Assembly: GCF_009909615.1 (NCBI RefSeq)
Contig: NZ_WWNE01000018.1
Span: forward strand, 69,393-133,392
Length of the DNA: 64,000 nucleotides
Source: Acidiluteibacter ferrifornacis
Lineage (GTDB): Bacteria; Bacteroidota; Bacteroidia; Flavobacteriales_E; Vicingaceae
Direction of reading: 5' to 3'
Each line of letters opens with the position of its first letter. Position 1 is the stretch's first letter. The position numbers and the translations under genes are program-made. Shown in pieces: positions 1-8,202 of the stretch. Below the pieces are notes generated by a model. It had not been told where the DNA came from and did no database searches. It saw nothing but the letters and a program-made list of their open reading frames with translations.

Positions 1-12
1 GAAGTTAGTAAA

Positions 13-46
13 AAGGTCGAATGCAATGAAAGCATATTCCAACCTT
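13..46 (-). terminator. Probable terminator of pepD
   Basis: An imperfect hairpin (AAGGTCGAATGC paired with GCATATTCCAACCTT) lies just beyond the stop of the minus-strand dipeptidase gene. Read on the minus strand it is followed by a short T run, so it resembles an intrinsic terminator. The stem has mismatches, so confidence is moderate. Confidence 0.5.
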
Positions 47-62
47 TAGCACACTTCCTTTT

Positions 63-1526
63 TTATTTCACTTCAGGAATACGTTTCAATGCTTCCAAGA
101 AATAATCCCAATACTTTTGAACTGAACTAATTTGAACTTTTTCATCAGGGGAGTGAGCTCCGCGTATGTTTGGTCCGAATGATATCATTTCCATTTTAGG
201 GTAATTGGTTCCTAAAATTCCACATTCTAATCCCGCATGACAGGCTTGAACTCTAGGTTCAGCATCGAATTTTTCACGATATAAATCGGCCATTAAATTT
301 ACAATGTCAGAGTGAGGTAGAGGAGTCCATCCTGGATAACTACCTCCAACTTCTACTTGAGCTCCCATTAATTCAAAGGCAGCAGTCAATGCTTCGGCCA
401 AATCCCATTTCTCAGACTCAACAGAACTTCTCGTCAAACAAAGAATAGAGTATTCTCCGTCTGCTACTTTTACTTGGGCGATATTATTGGAAGTTTGTAC
501 CATGTTTAGCATGGCAGGACTCATTCTATATATTCCGTTTGGAGCGGCATAAATGGCACGGAGCAATAATGCTTGGAAATCTTCTTCCATCACCGCATCA
601 AATTTGTCCATATTTTTTACCGTCACTACAACATTAGGATCGGTAAAGTTGTGCTCGTCTTTGATTGTTTCTTCGTATTCTTTAATCGCTGTTTCAAAAG
701 CTGCCCACTCAGAAACTGGTACTGCTATTTTAGAAACCGACTCTCTAGGTATGGCATTTCTCAACCCGCCACCTTGAATCTCATTGACATAAATTCCCAA
801 TTCATTGGATAGGTTCAGTAATAAGCGATTCATTAGTTTGTTGGCATTTCCTAACCCTTTGATAATGTCCATTCCGGAATGGCCACCACTTAATCCATTG
901 ATGGTAATCTCAACACATTTTACTTCTTCAGGAATTTCCATTTCAGGATAAGCACCCGTAGCAGTTAAATCAACACCTCCAGCACAGCCAATGGTTAACT
1001 CATCATCGTCTTCAGTATCTAAATTCAATAAAATCTCGCCTTCTAAAAGACCACCTTTTAGACCAATGGCACCCGTCATTCCAGTCTCTTCATCGATGGT
1101 AAATAAGGCATCAAAAGCTGGGTGAGGTATATCTGTGCTTTCTAGCAAGGCCATGATCGATGCTACCCCAATTCCGTTGTCAGCTCCTAATGTAGTTCCG
1201 TCTGCTTTTACCCAATCACCATCCACAATCATTTTGATTCCTTCTTTATCAAAATCAAACTGAGTAGCGTTGTTTTTTTGATGTACCATGTCCAAGTGAC
1301 TTTGAATCACTAGTTTTTTGCGATTCTCCATGCCTTTTGTGGCAGGCTTTCGGATGATTACGTTTCCAACTTCGTCGGTTACCACAGGTAATCCTAACTT
1401 TTTTCCGAAATCTTGCATAAAGGCAATTACTCTTTCTTCTTTTTTAGAAGGACGAGGTACTGCATTCAAATCGGCAAAATTATTCCACAATGATTGTGGT
1501 TCTAGCTTTCTAACTTGTTCTGACAT
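63..1526 (-). CDS. pepD: Aminoacyl-histidine dipeptidase (Xaa-His dipeptidase, M20 family)
   Basis: A cytosolic zinc dipeptidase that hydrolyses Xaa-His and related dipeptides such as carnosine-like substrates. The 487 residues match the usual PepD length. Expected M20 metal-site motifs are present: SHLDMV (His/Asp ligands, about residues 77-81), GADNGIG (bridging Asp, about 115), DEETGM (catalytic Glu pair, about 146), NLDTED (about 169) and a late GAHSPDE containing the last His ligand. The central 'lid' domain (about 200-380) is the M20 dimerisation insert. It stands alone on the minus strand with its own terminator, and looks like an ordinary housekeeping peptide-recycling gene. The family assignment is firm. 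Confidence 0.95.
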   Translation of the reverse strand: MSEQVRKLEPQSLWNNFADLNAVPRPSKKEERVIAFMQDFGKKLGLPVVTDEVGNVIIRKPATKGMENRKKLVIQSHLDMVHQKNNATQFDFDKEGIKMIVDGDWVKADGTTLGADNGIGVASIMALLESTDIPHPAFDALFTIDEETGMTGAIGLKGGLLEGEILLNLDTEDDDELTIGCAGGVDLTATGAYPEMEIPEEVKCVEITINGLSGGHSGMDIIKGLGNANKLMNRLLLNLSNELGIYVNEIQGGGLRNAIPRESVSKIAVPVSEWAAFETAIKEYEETIKDEHNFTDPNVVVTVKNMDKFDAVMEEDFQALLLRAIYAAPNGIYRMSPAMLNMVQTSNNIAQVKVADGEYSILCLTRSSVESEKWDLAEALTAAFELMGAQVEVGGSYPGWTPLPHSDIVNLMADLYREKFDAEPRVQACHAGLECGILGTNYPKMEMISFGPNIRGAHSPDEKVQISSVQKYWDYFLEALKRIPEVK

Positions 1527-1701
1527 GATTTTTGTTTTTAGAACAACAAATTTAGCATCATTTAAAGAGAATGAAAGTACAAGTTGAAATTATTCATCAT
1601 TTTCGGCAATTTATTGATTGGTTGGATTGGATTAACTATTTTTAAGTCGTTGAGGTTTGATTACGTCTTAAATACATCCAAAAAATAGTACTTTTACGAT
1701 T

Positions 1702-2151
1702 GTGAAAATTTTTAATCAAATAGCGTCTTTTTTACTTGCCTGTCTTTTACTGGTCAGTACAACGGGATTTTCCATGTACAAGCATTATTGTGGGGAAAAT
1801 TTGAAGGAGATCAGTTTGTTTGATGAAGTAGAATCTTGTCATGATGAAAATATTTCAAAGGATTTAGACGAAGATTGTCCGTTTCACCAACATGATTCAG
1901 CAGCTATTGGCGAAGAAGATAATTGTTGTACAGATGAATACAACCGAATATCATTAGAAGATCAACTTAAGCAGTTGGATAAAAACCAGTCCAATTCAAT
2001 GGGATTAACTCCCGCTGTAATTGATTTGGGGTTTCAATCCATGTTGCCAATAGTCGAAGATGATGCTAAAACAATATCGCATCAATTTGGAGCTTCTATA
2101 AATGCTCCACCACTTTACATTCTATATACTCAATTTAATTTTTACGGATGA
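1702..2151 (+). CDS. HYC_CC_PP family small secreted protein
   Basis: 149 residues with an N-terminal hydrophobic signal segment (about 1-24). The three signatures that name this Bacteroidota family are visible: HYC (about residues 28-30), CC (about 75-76) and a C-terminal PP (near 135). The function is not established. The cysteine/histidine content and acidic stretches, and the position directly before an HMA-domain protein and a TonB receptor, suggest periplasmic metal binding or delivery. The gene probably opens a three-gene operon, with 49 bp to the next start. The start gives a clean signal peptide. Confidence 0.75.
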   Translation: MKIFNQIASFLLACLLLVSTTGFSMYKHYCGENLKEISLFDEVESCHDENISKDLDEDCPFHQHDSAAIGEEDNCCTDEYNRISLEDQLKQLDKNQSNSMGLTPAVIDLGFQSMLPIVEDDAKTISHQFGASINAPPLYILYTQFNFYG

Positions 2152-2200
2152 TATCATGAGTTCTCTTTAACTCATTAATTAATCATTTATAAAAATTACT

Positions 2201-2548
2201 ATGAAATATAATATATTGCTTATTGTGATGGTAGTCATTGGTTTATCTACTGCTGCCGCACAATCAAAAAATCAGAAATTAGAATTGCACGTAGAAGGAG
2301 TCTGTAAAATGTGCAAGGAACGCATTGAAACAGCTGCTTTAAGAACAACAGGCGTGAAATTTGCCGAATGGCACAATACCGACAAAATTTTACATGTTGT
2401 ATACAATGCTAAAAAGGTAGAAGAAGCAGAGATCAGAAGTGCAGTAGCCAATACTGGCCATAAAATGAACGATCAGCCAGCAGACTCGTCAGCATATCAG
2501 TCCTTACCTGATTGTTGTAAGTACGATAACGGAATAGAGTCTCATTAA
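2201..2548 (+). CDS. Secreted heavy-metal-associated (HMA) domain protein
   Basis: 115 residues: a signal peptide (about 1-20, ending AAAQS) followed by one HMA ferredoxin-like domain. The metal-binding loop is GVCKMCKER (CxxC, about residues 33-36), the position used in CopZ/MerP proteins. A C-terminal CC lies in the tail (about 106-107). It is likely a periplasmic soft-metal (Cu, possibly Hg or Zn) chaperone. Immediate neighbours are the HYC_CC_PP protein upstream and a TonB receptor 20 bp downstream, consistent with a metal-handling unit. Metal identity cannot be read from sequence. Confidence 0.85.
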   Translation: MKYNILLIVMVVIGLSTAAAQSKNQKLELHVEGVCKMCKERIETAALRTTGVKFAEWHNTDKILHVVYNAKKVEEAEIRSAVANTGHKMNDQPADSSAYQSLPDCCKYDNGIESH

Positions 2549-2568
2549 TAATAAAACACTTATTTAAT

Positions 2569-4821
2569 ATGCAAAACTTAGCTAGAGTGCTAGTGTTTGC
2601 CAGTTGTTTTATTTTTATGATTGGTGAATTATCAGCGCAAGAAATCAAAGGGACTGTAAAGTCAGAAGAAGGAAAAGTGGTTCCATTCGCTAATGTTTAT
2701 TGGTTGAATACTACTATTGGAACTACCACCGATGAAAAAGGAGAGTTCACAATTCCTTCTCATAATCAAACGAATAATTTAGTCATTAGTTCTGTAGGTT
2801 ATACCTCAGACACTTTGAAAGTTATAACAACTCCAATTTTGATCCAATTGAAAAACTCAGTTCAATTGGGACAAGTGGATGTGGTGTCACGAGAGACGGG
2901 ATCCTCCATCTCATACATGCAAAGTAAGAAAGTGGAGCAAGTCAGTCAGAAGGAACTACAAAAAGCGGCGTGCTGCAATCTTTCTGAAAGTTTTGAAACA
3001 CTACCTTCAATCGATGTTGCGATAACTGATGCCGTTACTGGGACTAAAAAGATTAGAATGTTAGGTCTCGAAGGTCCAAATACTTTTATCAGCAGAGAAA
3101 GTATGCCAGGAGTAAGAGGGTTAGGTAGCGCTTATGGACTGACTTTTATCCCAGGAGTTTGGATTCAATCGATGCAATTATCAAAAGGAGTAGGGTCGGT
3201 TGTCAACGGTTATGAAAGTATAGCCGGACAAATCAATGTGGAAATAAAGAAACCTGAAGATGATGAGTTGTTTGTCAACATGTATTTGAATCAAAGCGGT
3301 AGAACAGAATTCAATTTTAATCAGAATTATAAGGTTTCGGATAGGTGGAGTACCATGTTATTATTGCATGGAAGCGCTCGCCCCTTTGAGGTAGATAACA
3401 ATAATGATGAGTTTATGGATTTTCCTACAGGAAATCAAATTAATGTGATGAACCGTTGGAAATATTATGGCACTGAAGGTCTAGAGGGACAATTAGGGGC
3501 ATGGTATATCAATGATCAGCGTGTTGGTGGTCAGATGGGATATGAGCCATCCACTGCTCAAAATCTACAACCTAAATTCGGTTTAGAAATTAATACAGAA
3601 CGTATGGAATTGTTTGGTAAAATGGGATATGTTTTCGGAAATAAACCATACAAAAGTACAGGTTTACAAGCTTCTATAAGTCGACATCAACAAACTTCCA
3701 ACTTTGGAATGAATGATTACAATGCGGTTCAAGAATTTGGTTATTTAAATTATCTGTATAGAACGCAGATAAAAAGTGATAAGCATGTCATAACTACTGG
3801 ATTCAGTTATGTATACGACCGATTTGAGGAAACGGCTTACGACAGCAGTTTTAACAGAACCGAGCAAGTGCCTGGAGTTTATATGGAATATACTTTTGCA
3901 CCCAATAATAACATTTCAGTAGTTGGGGGATTAAGAGCAGACTTTAATTCCATTTATGGAAATTATATTACCCCAAGAATTCATGCCCGATGGGCTGCTA
4001 CAGAAAAGTTAGTTTTTCGAGGAGTTGCAGGAGGTGGGCAGCGAACAGTGAATATTTTTGCTGAGAATCAAGGAATGTTTGCTTCATCAAGATCATTTCA
4101 ATTGATGGGCAACAAGTCGGATTTGCCTTTTGGGTTAAAACAAGAGAAAGCTTATAATTATGGGTTGAATTTTAATAAGGATTTTCGACTATTCTATAGA
4201 GATGGGTATTTTGGTGTAGATGCTTATCACACAAGATTTGAAAATCAAGTCATTTATGATATTGAAGATGCCAGAACTGTTAAGTTTTATAATCTTGAAG
4301 GAGAATCTTTTGCGACGAGTATACAAGCAGAGGTGAATTATGAGGTGATTAAGTTCGTGGATTTGAAAGTTGCTTATCGTTACCTAGATGTACAGACCGA
4401 TTATCAGAGTGGATTAAAACAAAAACCATTGACTGCAAAGCATCGAATATTTTCTAGTATTGGTTACACTACGCGTAAAAATGAAAAGGGAGGAAATTGG
4501 AAATTTGATGGGACAATTCAATATTTAGGTCAACAGAGAATTCCTTCTACAGCTATAAATGCTCCAGAAAACCAACGACCAACTACTTCAGAAGGATTTG
4601 TAACCGCTAATATGCAAATCACTAAGACCTTTAATAAGCGATGGGATGTATATGCAGGTATGGAGAATATTACGAATTACAGACAAGATAATCCCATTAT
4701 TGATGCTGATAATCCTTTGGAAACGGGAAATGAGTTCGACAGTGGACTGGTGTGGGGCCCAATTTTTGGACGGATGGTCTATGCTGGATTTAGATTTAAG
4801 ATAGCTCCCGACAATAAATAA
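2569..4821 (+). CDS. TonB-dependent receptor with CarboxypepD_reg N-terminal domain, metal-type
   Basis: A 750-residue outer-membrane receptor. Signal peptide about 1-23, CarboxypepD_reg-like Ig fold about 25-110 (EIKGTVKSEEGKVVPFANVYW), plug about 120-235 (containing GYESIAGQINVEI), then a long beta-barrel ending in an aromatic strand (AGFRFKIAP). The plug contains KAACCNLSESFET, a vicinal-cysteine motif that I associate with the Bacteroidota receptor group paired with HMA proteins. Together with the two genes before it, it probably imports or senses a metal or metallophore. It is followed by a strong hairpin terminator. The substrate is inferred from context only. Confidence 0.88.
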   Translation: MQNLARVLVFASCFIFMIGELSAQEIKGTVKSEEGKVVPFANVYWLNTTIGTTTDEKGEFTIPSHNQTNNLVISSVGYTSDTLKVITTPILIQLKNSVQLGQVDVVSRETGSSISYMQSKKVEQVSQKELQKAACCNLSESFETLPSIDVAITDAVTGTKKIRMLGLEGPNTFISRESMPGVRGLGSAYGLTFIPGVWIQSMQLSKGVGSVVNGYESIAGQINVEIKKPEDDELFVNMYLNQSGRTEFNFNQNYKVSDRWSTMLLLHGSARPFEVDNNNDEFMDFPTGNQINVMNRWKYYGTEGLEGQLGAWYINDQRVGGQMGYEPSTAQNLQPKFGLEINTERMELFGKMGYVFGNKPYKSTGLQASISRHQQTSNFGMNDYNAVQEFGYLNYLYRTQIKSDKHVITTGFSYVYDRFEETAYDSSFNRTEQVPGVYMEYTFAPNNNISVVGGLRADFNSIYGNYITPRIHARWAATEKLVFRGVAGGGQRTVNIFAENQGMFASSRSFQLMGNKSDLPFGLKQEKAYNYGLNFNKDFRLFYRDGYFGVDAYHTRFENQVIYDIEDARTVKFYNLEGESFATSIQAEVNYEVIKFVDLKVAYRYLDVQTDYQSGLKQKPLTAKHRIFSSIGYTTRKNEKGGNWKFDGTIQYLGQQRIPSTAINAPENQRPTTSEGFVTANMQITKTFNKRWDVYAGMENITNYRQDNPIIDADNPLETGNEFDSGLVWGPIFGRMVYAGFRFKIAPDNK

Positions 4822-4846
4822 ACGCAAATAATTGTAAAGATCATTT

Positions 4847-4878
4847 AAGGCAAAAGAACTCTCTTTTGCCTTTTTTAT
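4847..4878 (+). terminator. Intrinsic terminator of the TonB receptor operon
   Basis: A perfect inverted repeat AAGGCAAAAGA / TCTTTTGCCTT with a 4-nt loop, followed by a T-rich run, 25 bp after the receptor stop codon. The A-rich left arm and T-rich right arm make it a textbook intrinsic terminator. Confidence 0.9.
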
Positions 4879-4932
4879 TTCCTGCATCTCAATTTATCTT
4901 AATTTCGGAGGAAACAACTTTAATACTGACCT

Positions 4933-6564
4933 ATGAAAAAACGCATAGTAGGAATCATATTTTTAATTTTAGTTGGAGCTCTATTTGTTTCCATACCTTT
5001 TTTAAAGCAATTGTTGTCTGAAAAGATAGAACAGAAGTTGGGCTCTAATTTCTACTACAGTTACGAAGATATTTCAGTTTCTTTACTTCATCGGAAAATA
5101 GAATTTTCCAGCCTAAAGTTTGCTTACCCTAAAGACAGTAGTAACTTACAATATGTCGGGGAAGCAGCGTCTTTTTCAGTAGAAGGCTTTGATTTTATGG
5201 CTTTGATTTATAGTCAATCTTTGGATCTTGGTAAAATTGAATTAATACAACCCTCTTTAAAAACGAGACTAAAACAAGAGGTAAATCAAAGGGAAAAAAC
5301 AGATACATTGAATCTAGAACAATTGAATTTTTATTCATTTATTGAAGGAGGTCTAAATCAGTTAAAGTTAGGTGAGCTAAACGTTCAAAGTGGGCATTTT
5401 GATTGGTTTTATGGCTCGCAGGATTCTGTATGGCGAATGATAGATGGCATTGATTTGAAGATTAAAGACTTTACCTTGGATTCCATTGTGGCAGCTGAAA
5501 ACAACGGGTGGTTTATTTTGGACGATTTCACATTAAATGTCAACCATCTGATGGAAAAGTTGCCTGATAGTATTCATGTGCTTACCGCTGATTCAGTGAG
5601 AATGTCTTATAAAGACTCTTCTATTACGATGGCGAATGTTAGAATGATGCCTCGTTTTAATCGGAATGAATTGCCAGGTGTTTTACCACATCAGCAAGAT
5701 GTTTTTACCCTTAAAGTAAGTCAGTTGGAGCTCAATTATATCAATATAGATCACTTGATTTATAAGAAACAATTATTTGTTGGGGAAGTAGGTATTGATG
5801 GTTTTGATTTAAACGTTTATCGCGATAAGTCTTTGCCTTTTCCGCATATATATAAACCATTGCCAATACCAGAGCTGTTAAAGTTAGAATTTGAAATGAC
5901 CCTAGATTCTGTACTAATAAGTAACGGTCAGGTCGCTTATGAACAACAAAATGTTGGCGCACCCGAAACTGGTATTATTGTTTTTGATCAAATTGATGCC
6001 ATTTTGTATAATCTGACATCTTCTGAAAAGCAAGTGGATAAATATGCTCATACCGTACTAAATACTACTGCGCTTTTGCAAGGAGGAGGAAAAATCGATC
6101 TGAATGTAGATTTTGACTTGTTAGATACAAATGGTGGACATCGTTTGATAGGTACCATAACTGATTTCGATTTATCCGATTTGAATCAAATTATTTTACC
6201 ATTAACTCATGTGAAAGTGAAGGAAGGAAAGAGCAGTCAAACTAGCTTTAATTTTTATGCCAGTACTTTTGGTACAGAAGGCGAAATAGAGTTTCGTTAT
6301 GATGGATTGAAAGTTAGTTTGTTAGATAAAGATGAATACGAATTGCGAAATGAAAAACGTAAATGGTTGGGATCTTTGTTTTTGAACACATTGGTGGTGC
6401 GAGAAAGCAATCCCAAAGGCAATACTTTGCGTATCGGAACCATTCAATCAGAACGAAATACCGAGAAGTCTATTTTTAATTTGTGGTGGGAAGGAATTGC
6501 TTCAGGAATGGGAAGCACTATGATTAACTTCAAGAAGGATGCGAAAGAAGTGAAAATTCAATAA
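4933..6564 (+). CDS. Membrane-anchored AsmA-like protein of unknown function
   Basis: 543 residues with one N-terminal transmembrane anchor (about 5-25, then KQLLSEKIEQKLGS) and a long beta-rich periplasmic body. The layout (short cytosolic tail, single anchor, repeating beta strands with 'LDLGKIELIQPSLKTRL'-like stretches) resembles AsmA/DUF748-type proteins that bridge the envelope and affect lipid transport. I see no catalytic motif. It has its own start 55 bp after the preceding terminator and is followed by 262 bp without a gene. The function is unassigned; the AsmA comparison is by architecture only. Confidence 0.65.
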   Translation: MKKRIVGIIFLILVGALFVSIPFLKQLLSEKIEQKLGSNFYYSYEDISVSLLHRKIEFSSLKFAYPKDSSNLQYVGEAASFSVEGFDFMALIYSQSLDLGKIELIQPSLKTRLKQEVNQREKTDTLNLEQLNFYSFIEGGLNQLKLGELNVQSGHFDWFYGSQDSVWRMIDGIDLKIKDFTLDSIVAAENNGWFILDDFTLNVNHLMEKLPDSIHVLTADSVRMSYKDSSITMANVRMMPRFNRNELPGVLPHQQDVFTLKVSQLELNYINIDHLIYKKQLFVGEVGIDGFDLNVYRDKSLPFPHIYKPLPIPELLKLEFEMTLDSVLISNGQVAYEQQNVGAPETGIIVFDQIDAILYNLTSSEKQVDKYAHTVLNTTALLQGGGKIDLNVDFDLLDTNGGHRLIGTITDFDLSDLNQIILPLTHVKVKEGKSSQTSFNFYASTFGTEGEIEFRYDGLKVSLLDKDEYELRNEKRKWLGSLFLNTLVVRESNPKGNTLRIGTIQSERNTEKSIFNLWWEGIASGMGSTMINFKKDAKEVKIQ

Positions 6565-6826
6565 CTGAATGTTACAATATTGAAATGTTTGATTCAGTCT
6601 ATGAAATAATGATTCTAATTTTTAATATTTTGTTTTGAATAGATTGTATGTTTAGTTCATAAAATAGATAATCAACACAATTACTCATTAATACTGGCGA
6701 CTTAGCTAATGCTAACCATTATTAAAAGTTATATTGAAAGAAAAATGGGGAATACCACATAAAGGGTATTGATTATTAAAAATAGTAGGGTCATCTTTGC
6801 TCTTTAGAATCATTCTAAATAATGAG

Positions 6827-7474
6827 ATGAGTTTAACAATCCTACATGCGAATTCAAATGTGCTGATGTCATTCGGCCTCAAGTCTTTATTGTCGAGAGG
6901 AGGAGGAGTTGAGTCAGTAAAGAATGTTACCCACGAAACTCAATTGTTTCAGGCATTGGAGGAGAGTACTTATGATGTGGTAATTGTAGACCCTAATTCA
7001 AAAGGACATTTTTCATCAGAAACAGTTTTAAAACTTCGAGAAAAGTCTAAATCACAGAAAATGTTGATTATTTCATCTACTGCCAATACCGCTGAAGTTT
7101 TAAAGGTTTTGGAGAAAGGAGTGGAAGGATATTTAACCCGAGAGTGTGATGAAGATGAAATTATCCACGCCATATTTGCGATAGCCAAAGGAGAGAAGTT
7201 TTATTGCAACAAGGTGATGGATATCATACTCAATAAGCAGTATAGCCCAGATGAAGATAATTGCGAACCCACAGCATTAACGCAGCGAGAGTCTGAAATA
7301 ACTGCGTTAATTGCCAAAGGGATGACCAATAAGGGTATTGCAGAACAACTGCATTTGAGCCCACATACCGTGCATACCCATAGAAAAAATATACTTCGAA
7401 AATTAGGAATCAACTCTGTTTCTGAGTTGACATTATATGCGATTAATGTAGGCCTTGTGGCCATGGATTCATAA
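6827..7474 (+). CDS. LuxR-family regulator with degenerate receiver domain
   Basis: 215 residues from the chosen ATG; an upstream in-frame TTG at 6797 would add ten unlikely residues. It has a receiver-like domain (1-120) and a NarL/LuxR helix-turn-helix (about 150-210: LTQRESEITALIAKGM, IAEQLHLSPHTVHTHRKNIL). The presumed phosphoacceptor Asp55 (VIVDPNSKG) is kept. The acidic pair that binds Mg in true receivers is replaced by His-Ala-Asn (residues 7-9), and the conserved Lys is missing near GYLTRE. It may therefore act without phosphorylation. No kinase gene is adjacent. A strong terminator follows, which is also the left copy of the repeat bracketing the next island. Confidence 0.85.
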   Translation: MSLTILHANSNVLMSFGLKSLLSRGGGVESVKNVTHETQLFQALEESTYDVVIVDPNSKGHFSSETVLKLREKSKSQKMLIISSTANTAEVLKVLEKGVEGYLTRECDEDEIIHAIFAIAKGEKFYCNKVMDIILNKQYSPDEDNCEPTALTQRESEITALIAKGMTNKGIAEQLHLSPHTVHTHRKNILRKLGINSVSELTLYAINVGLVAMDS

Positions 7475-7497
7475 AAGCTTTTTTATTTGGTTTTGAG

Positions 7498-7537
7498 AAC
7501 GCCGTTTTACTTTTAGAAGTAGAACGGCGTTTTTTTT
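7498..7537 (+). terminator. Intrinsic terminator after the luxR-type gene
   Basis: The hairpin AACGCCGTTTTAC / GTAGAACGGCGTT (one mismatch) is followed by eight T residues. It ends transcription of the LuxR-type gene. Most of the sequence recurs at 19295-19342, so this terminator forms the left boundary of the restriction island. Confidence 0.88.
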
Positions 7538-7548
7538 GTGGGTTGTTT
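7501..7548 (+). repeat. Left 48-bp direct repeat bracketing the restriction island
   Basis: This segment matches 19295-19342 in the same orientation at 46 of 48 positions; the two differences are A/T at offset 23 and G/A at offset 39. A further short match (TTTGAG) lies just outside both copies. It comprises the terminator hairpin plus the T run and GGTTGTTT. It may be an attachment site, a duplication footprint, or a dispersed terminator repeat. Confidence 0.85.
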
Positions 7549-7632
7549 TATTGCAGTAAACATAAAACTGTATATTTATTTGGATTATTGAAATTTGATT
7601 CTTTAATTTGTCTCAGTAAAGTCGAAACTGAA

Positions 7633-8202
7633 ATGAAATTAAGTCAAATTGCAAGAATATTTACTGGTCAAACATTTAGAGGAAGAGTTAATTCTTCAGT
7701 AAATGGAGAAGTAGCAGTAATTCAAATGCGGGATTTAGATATTGATCTAGGACGTATTAGGAATACTGCACAGAAAATAGAATTAGAAAAAGTTAATGGA
7801 AAGCAACTCCTAATGAAAGGCGATGTACTTTTTTTAGTAAAAGGAAACAATAACATCGCTGTATGTTTCGATAAAAAGTATAAAGCCATTGCTAGTTCAT
7901 TATTTGTGATTATTCGACCAAAACCAGAGTTAATAAGAGCAGATTACTTGGCGTATGTTTTAAACAGTAAGCCCATACAAATTACATTGAGCACATTAAA
8001 GTCTGGAGCAGTTGTGAGTAACATTAAAAAGTCTGACTTAGAAGAGATTGATGTTCCGATTCCTTCTAAAAAAGTGCAAAAGAATATTGCTAAATTGTAC
8101 CACCTTTCTAATCGAGAAAAGTTGATTGCTAAACAATTAATGGAACAAAAAGAATTATTATTACAAAACCAATTAACGACTATAATTTATGAAAGACAAT
8201 AA
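7633..8202 (+). CDS. Half-size type I restriction specificity subunit (HsdS-like)
   Basis: 190 residues from the ATG at 7633; an in-frame TTG at 7543, inside the flanking repeat, would add an implausible N-terminus. It carries one target-recognition domain (start MKLSQIARIFTGQTFRG, GDVLFLVKGNNN, DYLAYVLNS, VSNIKKSDLEEIDVPIP) plus one conserved helical arm (VQKNIAKLYHLSNREKLIAKQLMEQKELL). This is half of the two-TRD plan of normal HsdS. Its end overlaps the start of hsdM by 14 bp, so the two are translationally coupled. Such half subunits can dimerise or act as alternative specificity modules. A full-size hsdS lies further down the same operon. Confidence 0.8.
   Translation: MKLSQIARIFTGQTFRGRVNSSVNGEVAVIQMRDLDIDLGRIRNTAQKIELEKVNGKQLLMKGDVLFLVKGNNNIAVCFDKKYKAIASSLFVIIRPKPELIRADYLAYVLNSKPIQITLSTLKSGAVVSNIKKSDLEEIDVPIPSKKVQKNIAKLYHLSNREKLIAKQLMEQKELLLQNQLTTIIYERQ

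Noticed and set aside
553-812. Overlapping plus-strand open frames within pepD
   Set aside because: They are antisense shadows of a well-conserved dipeptidase gene.
7543-7632. Upstream TTG start for the half-size HsdS
   Set aside because: It begins inside the 48-bp repeat and adds 30 residues unlike any HsdS N-terminus; the ATG at 7633 begins with the typical MKLSQIA.
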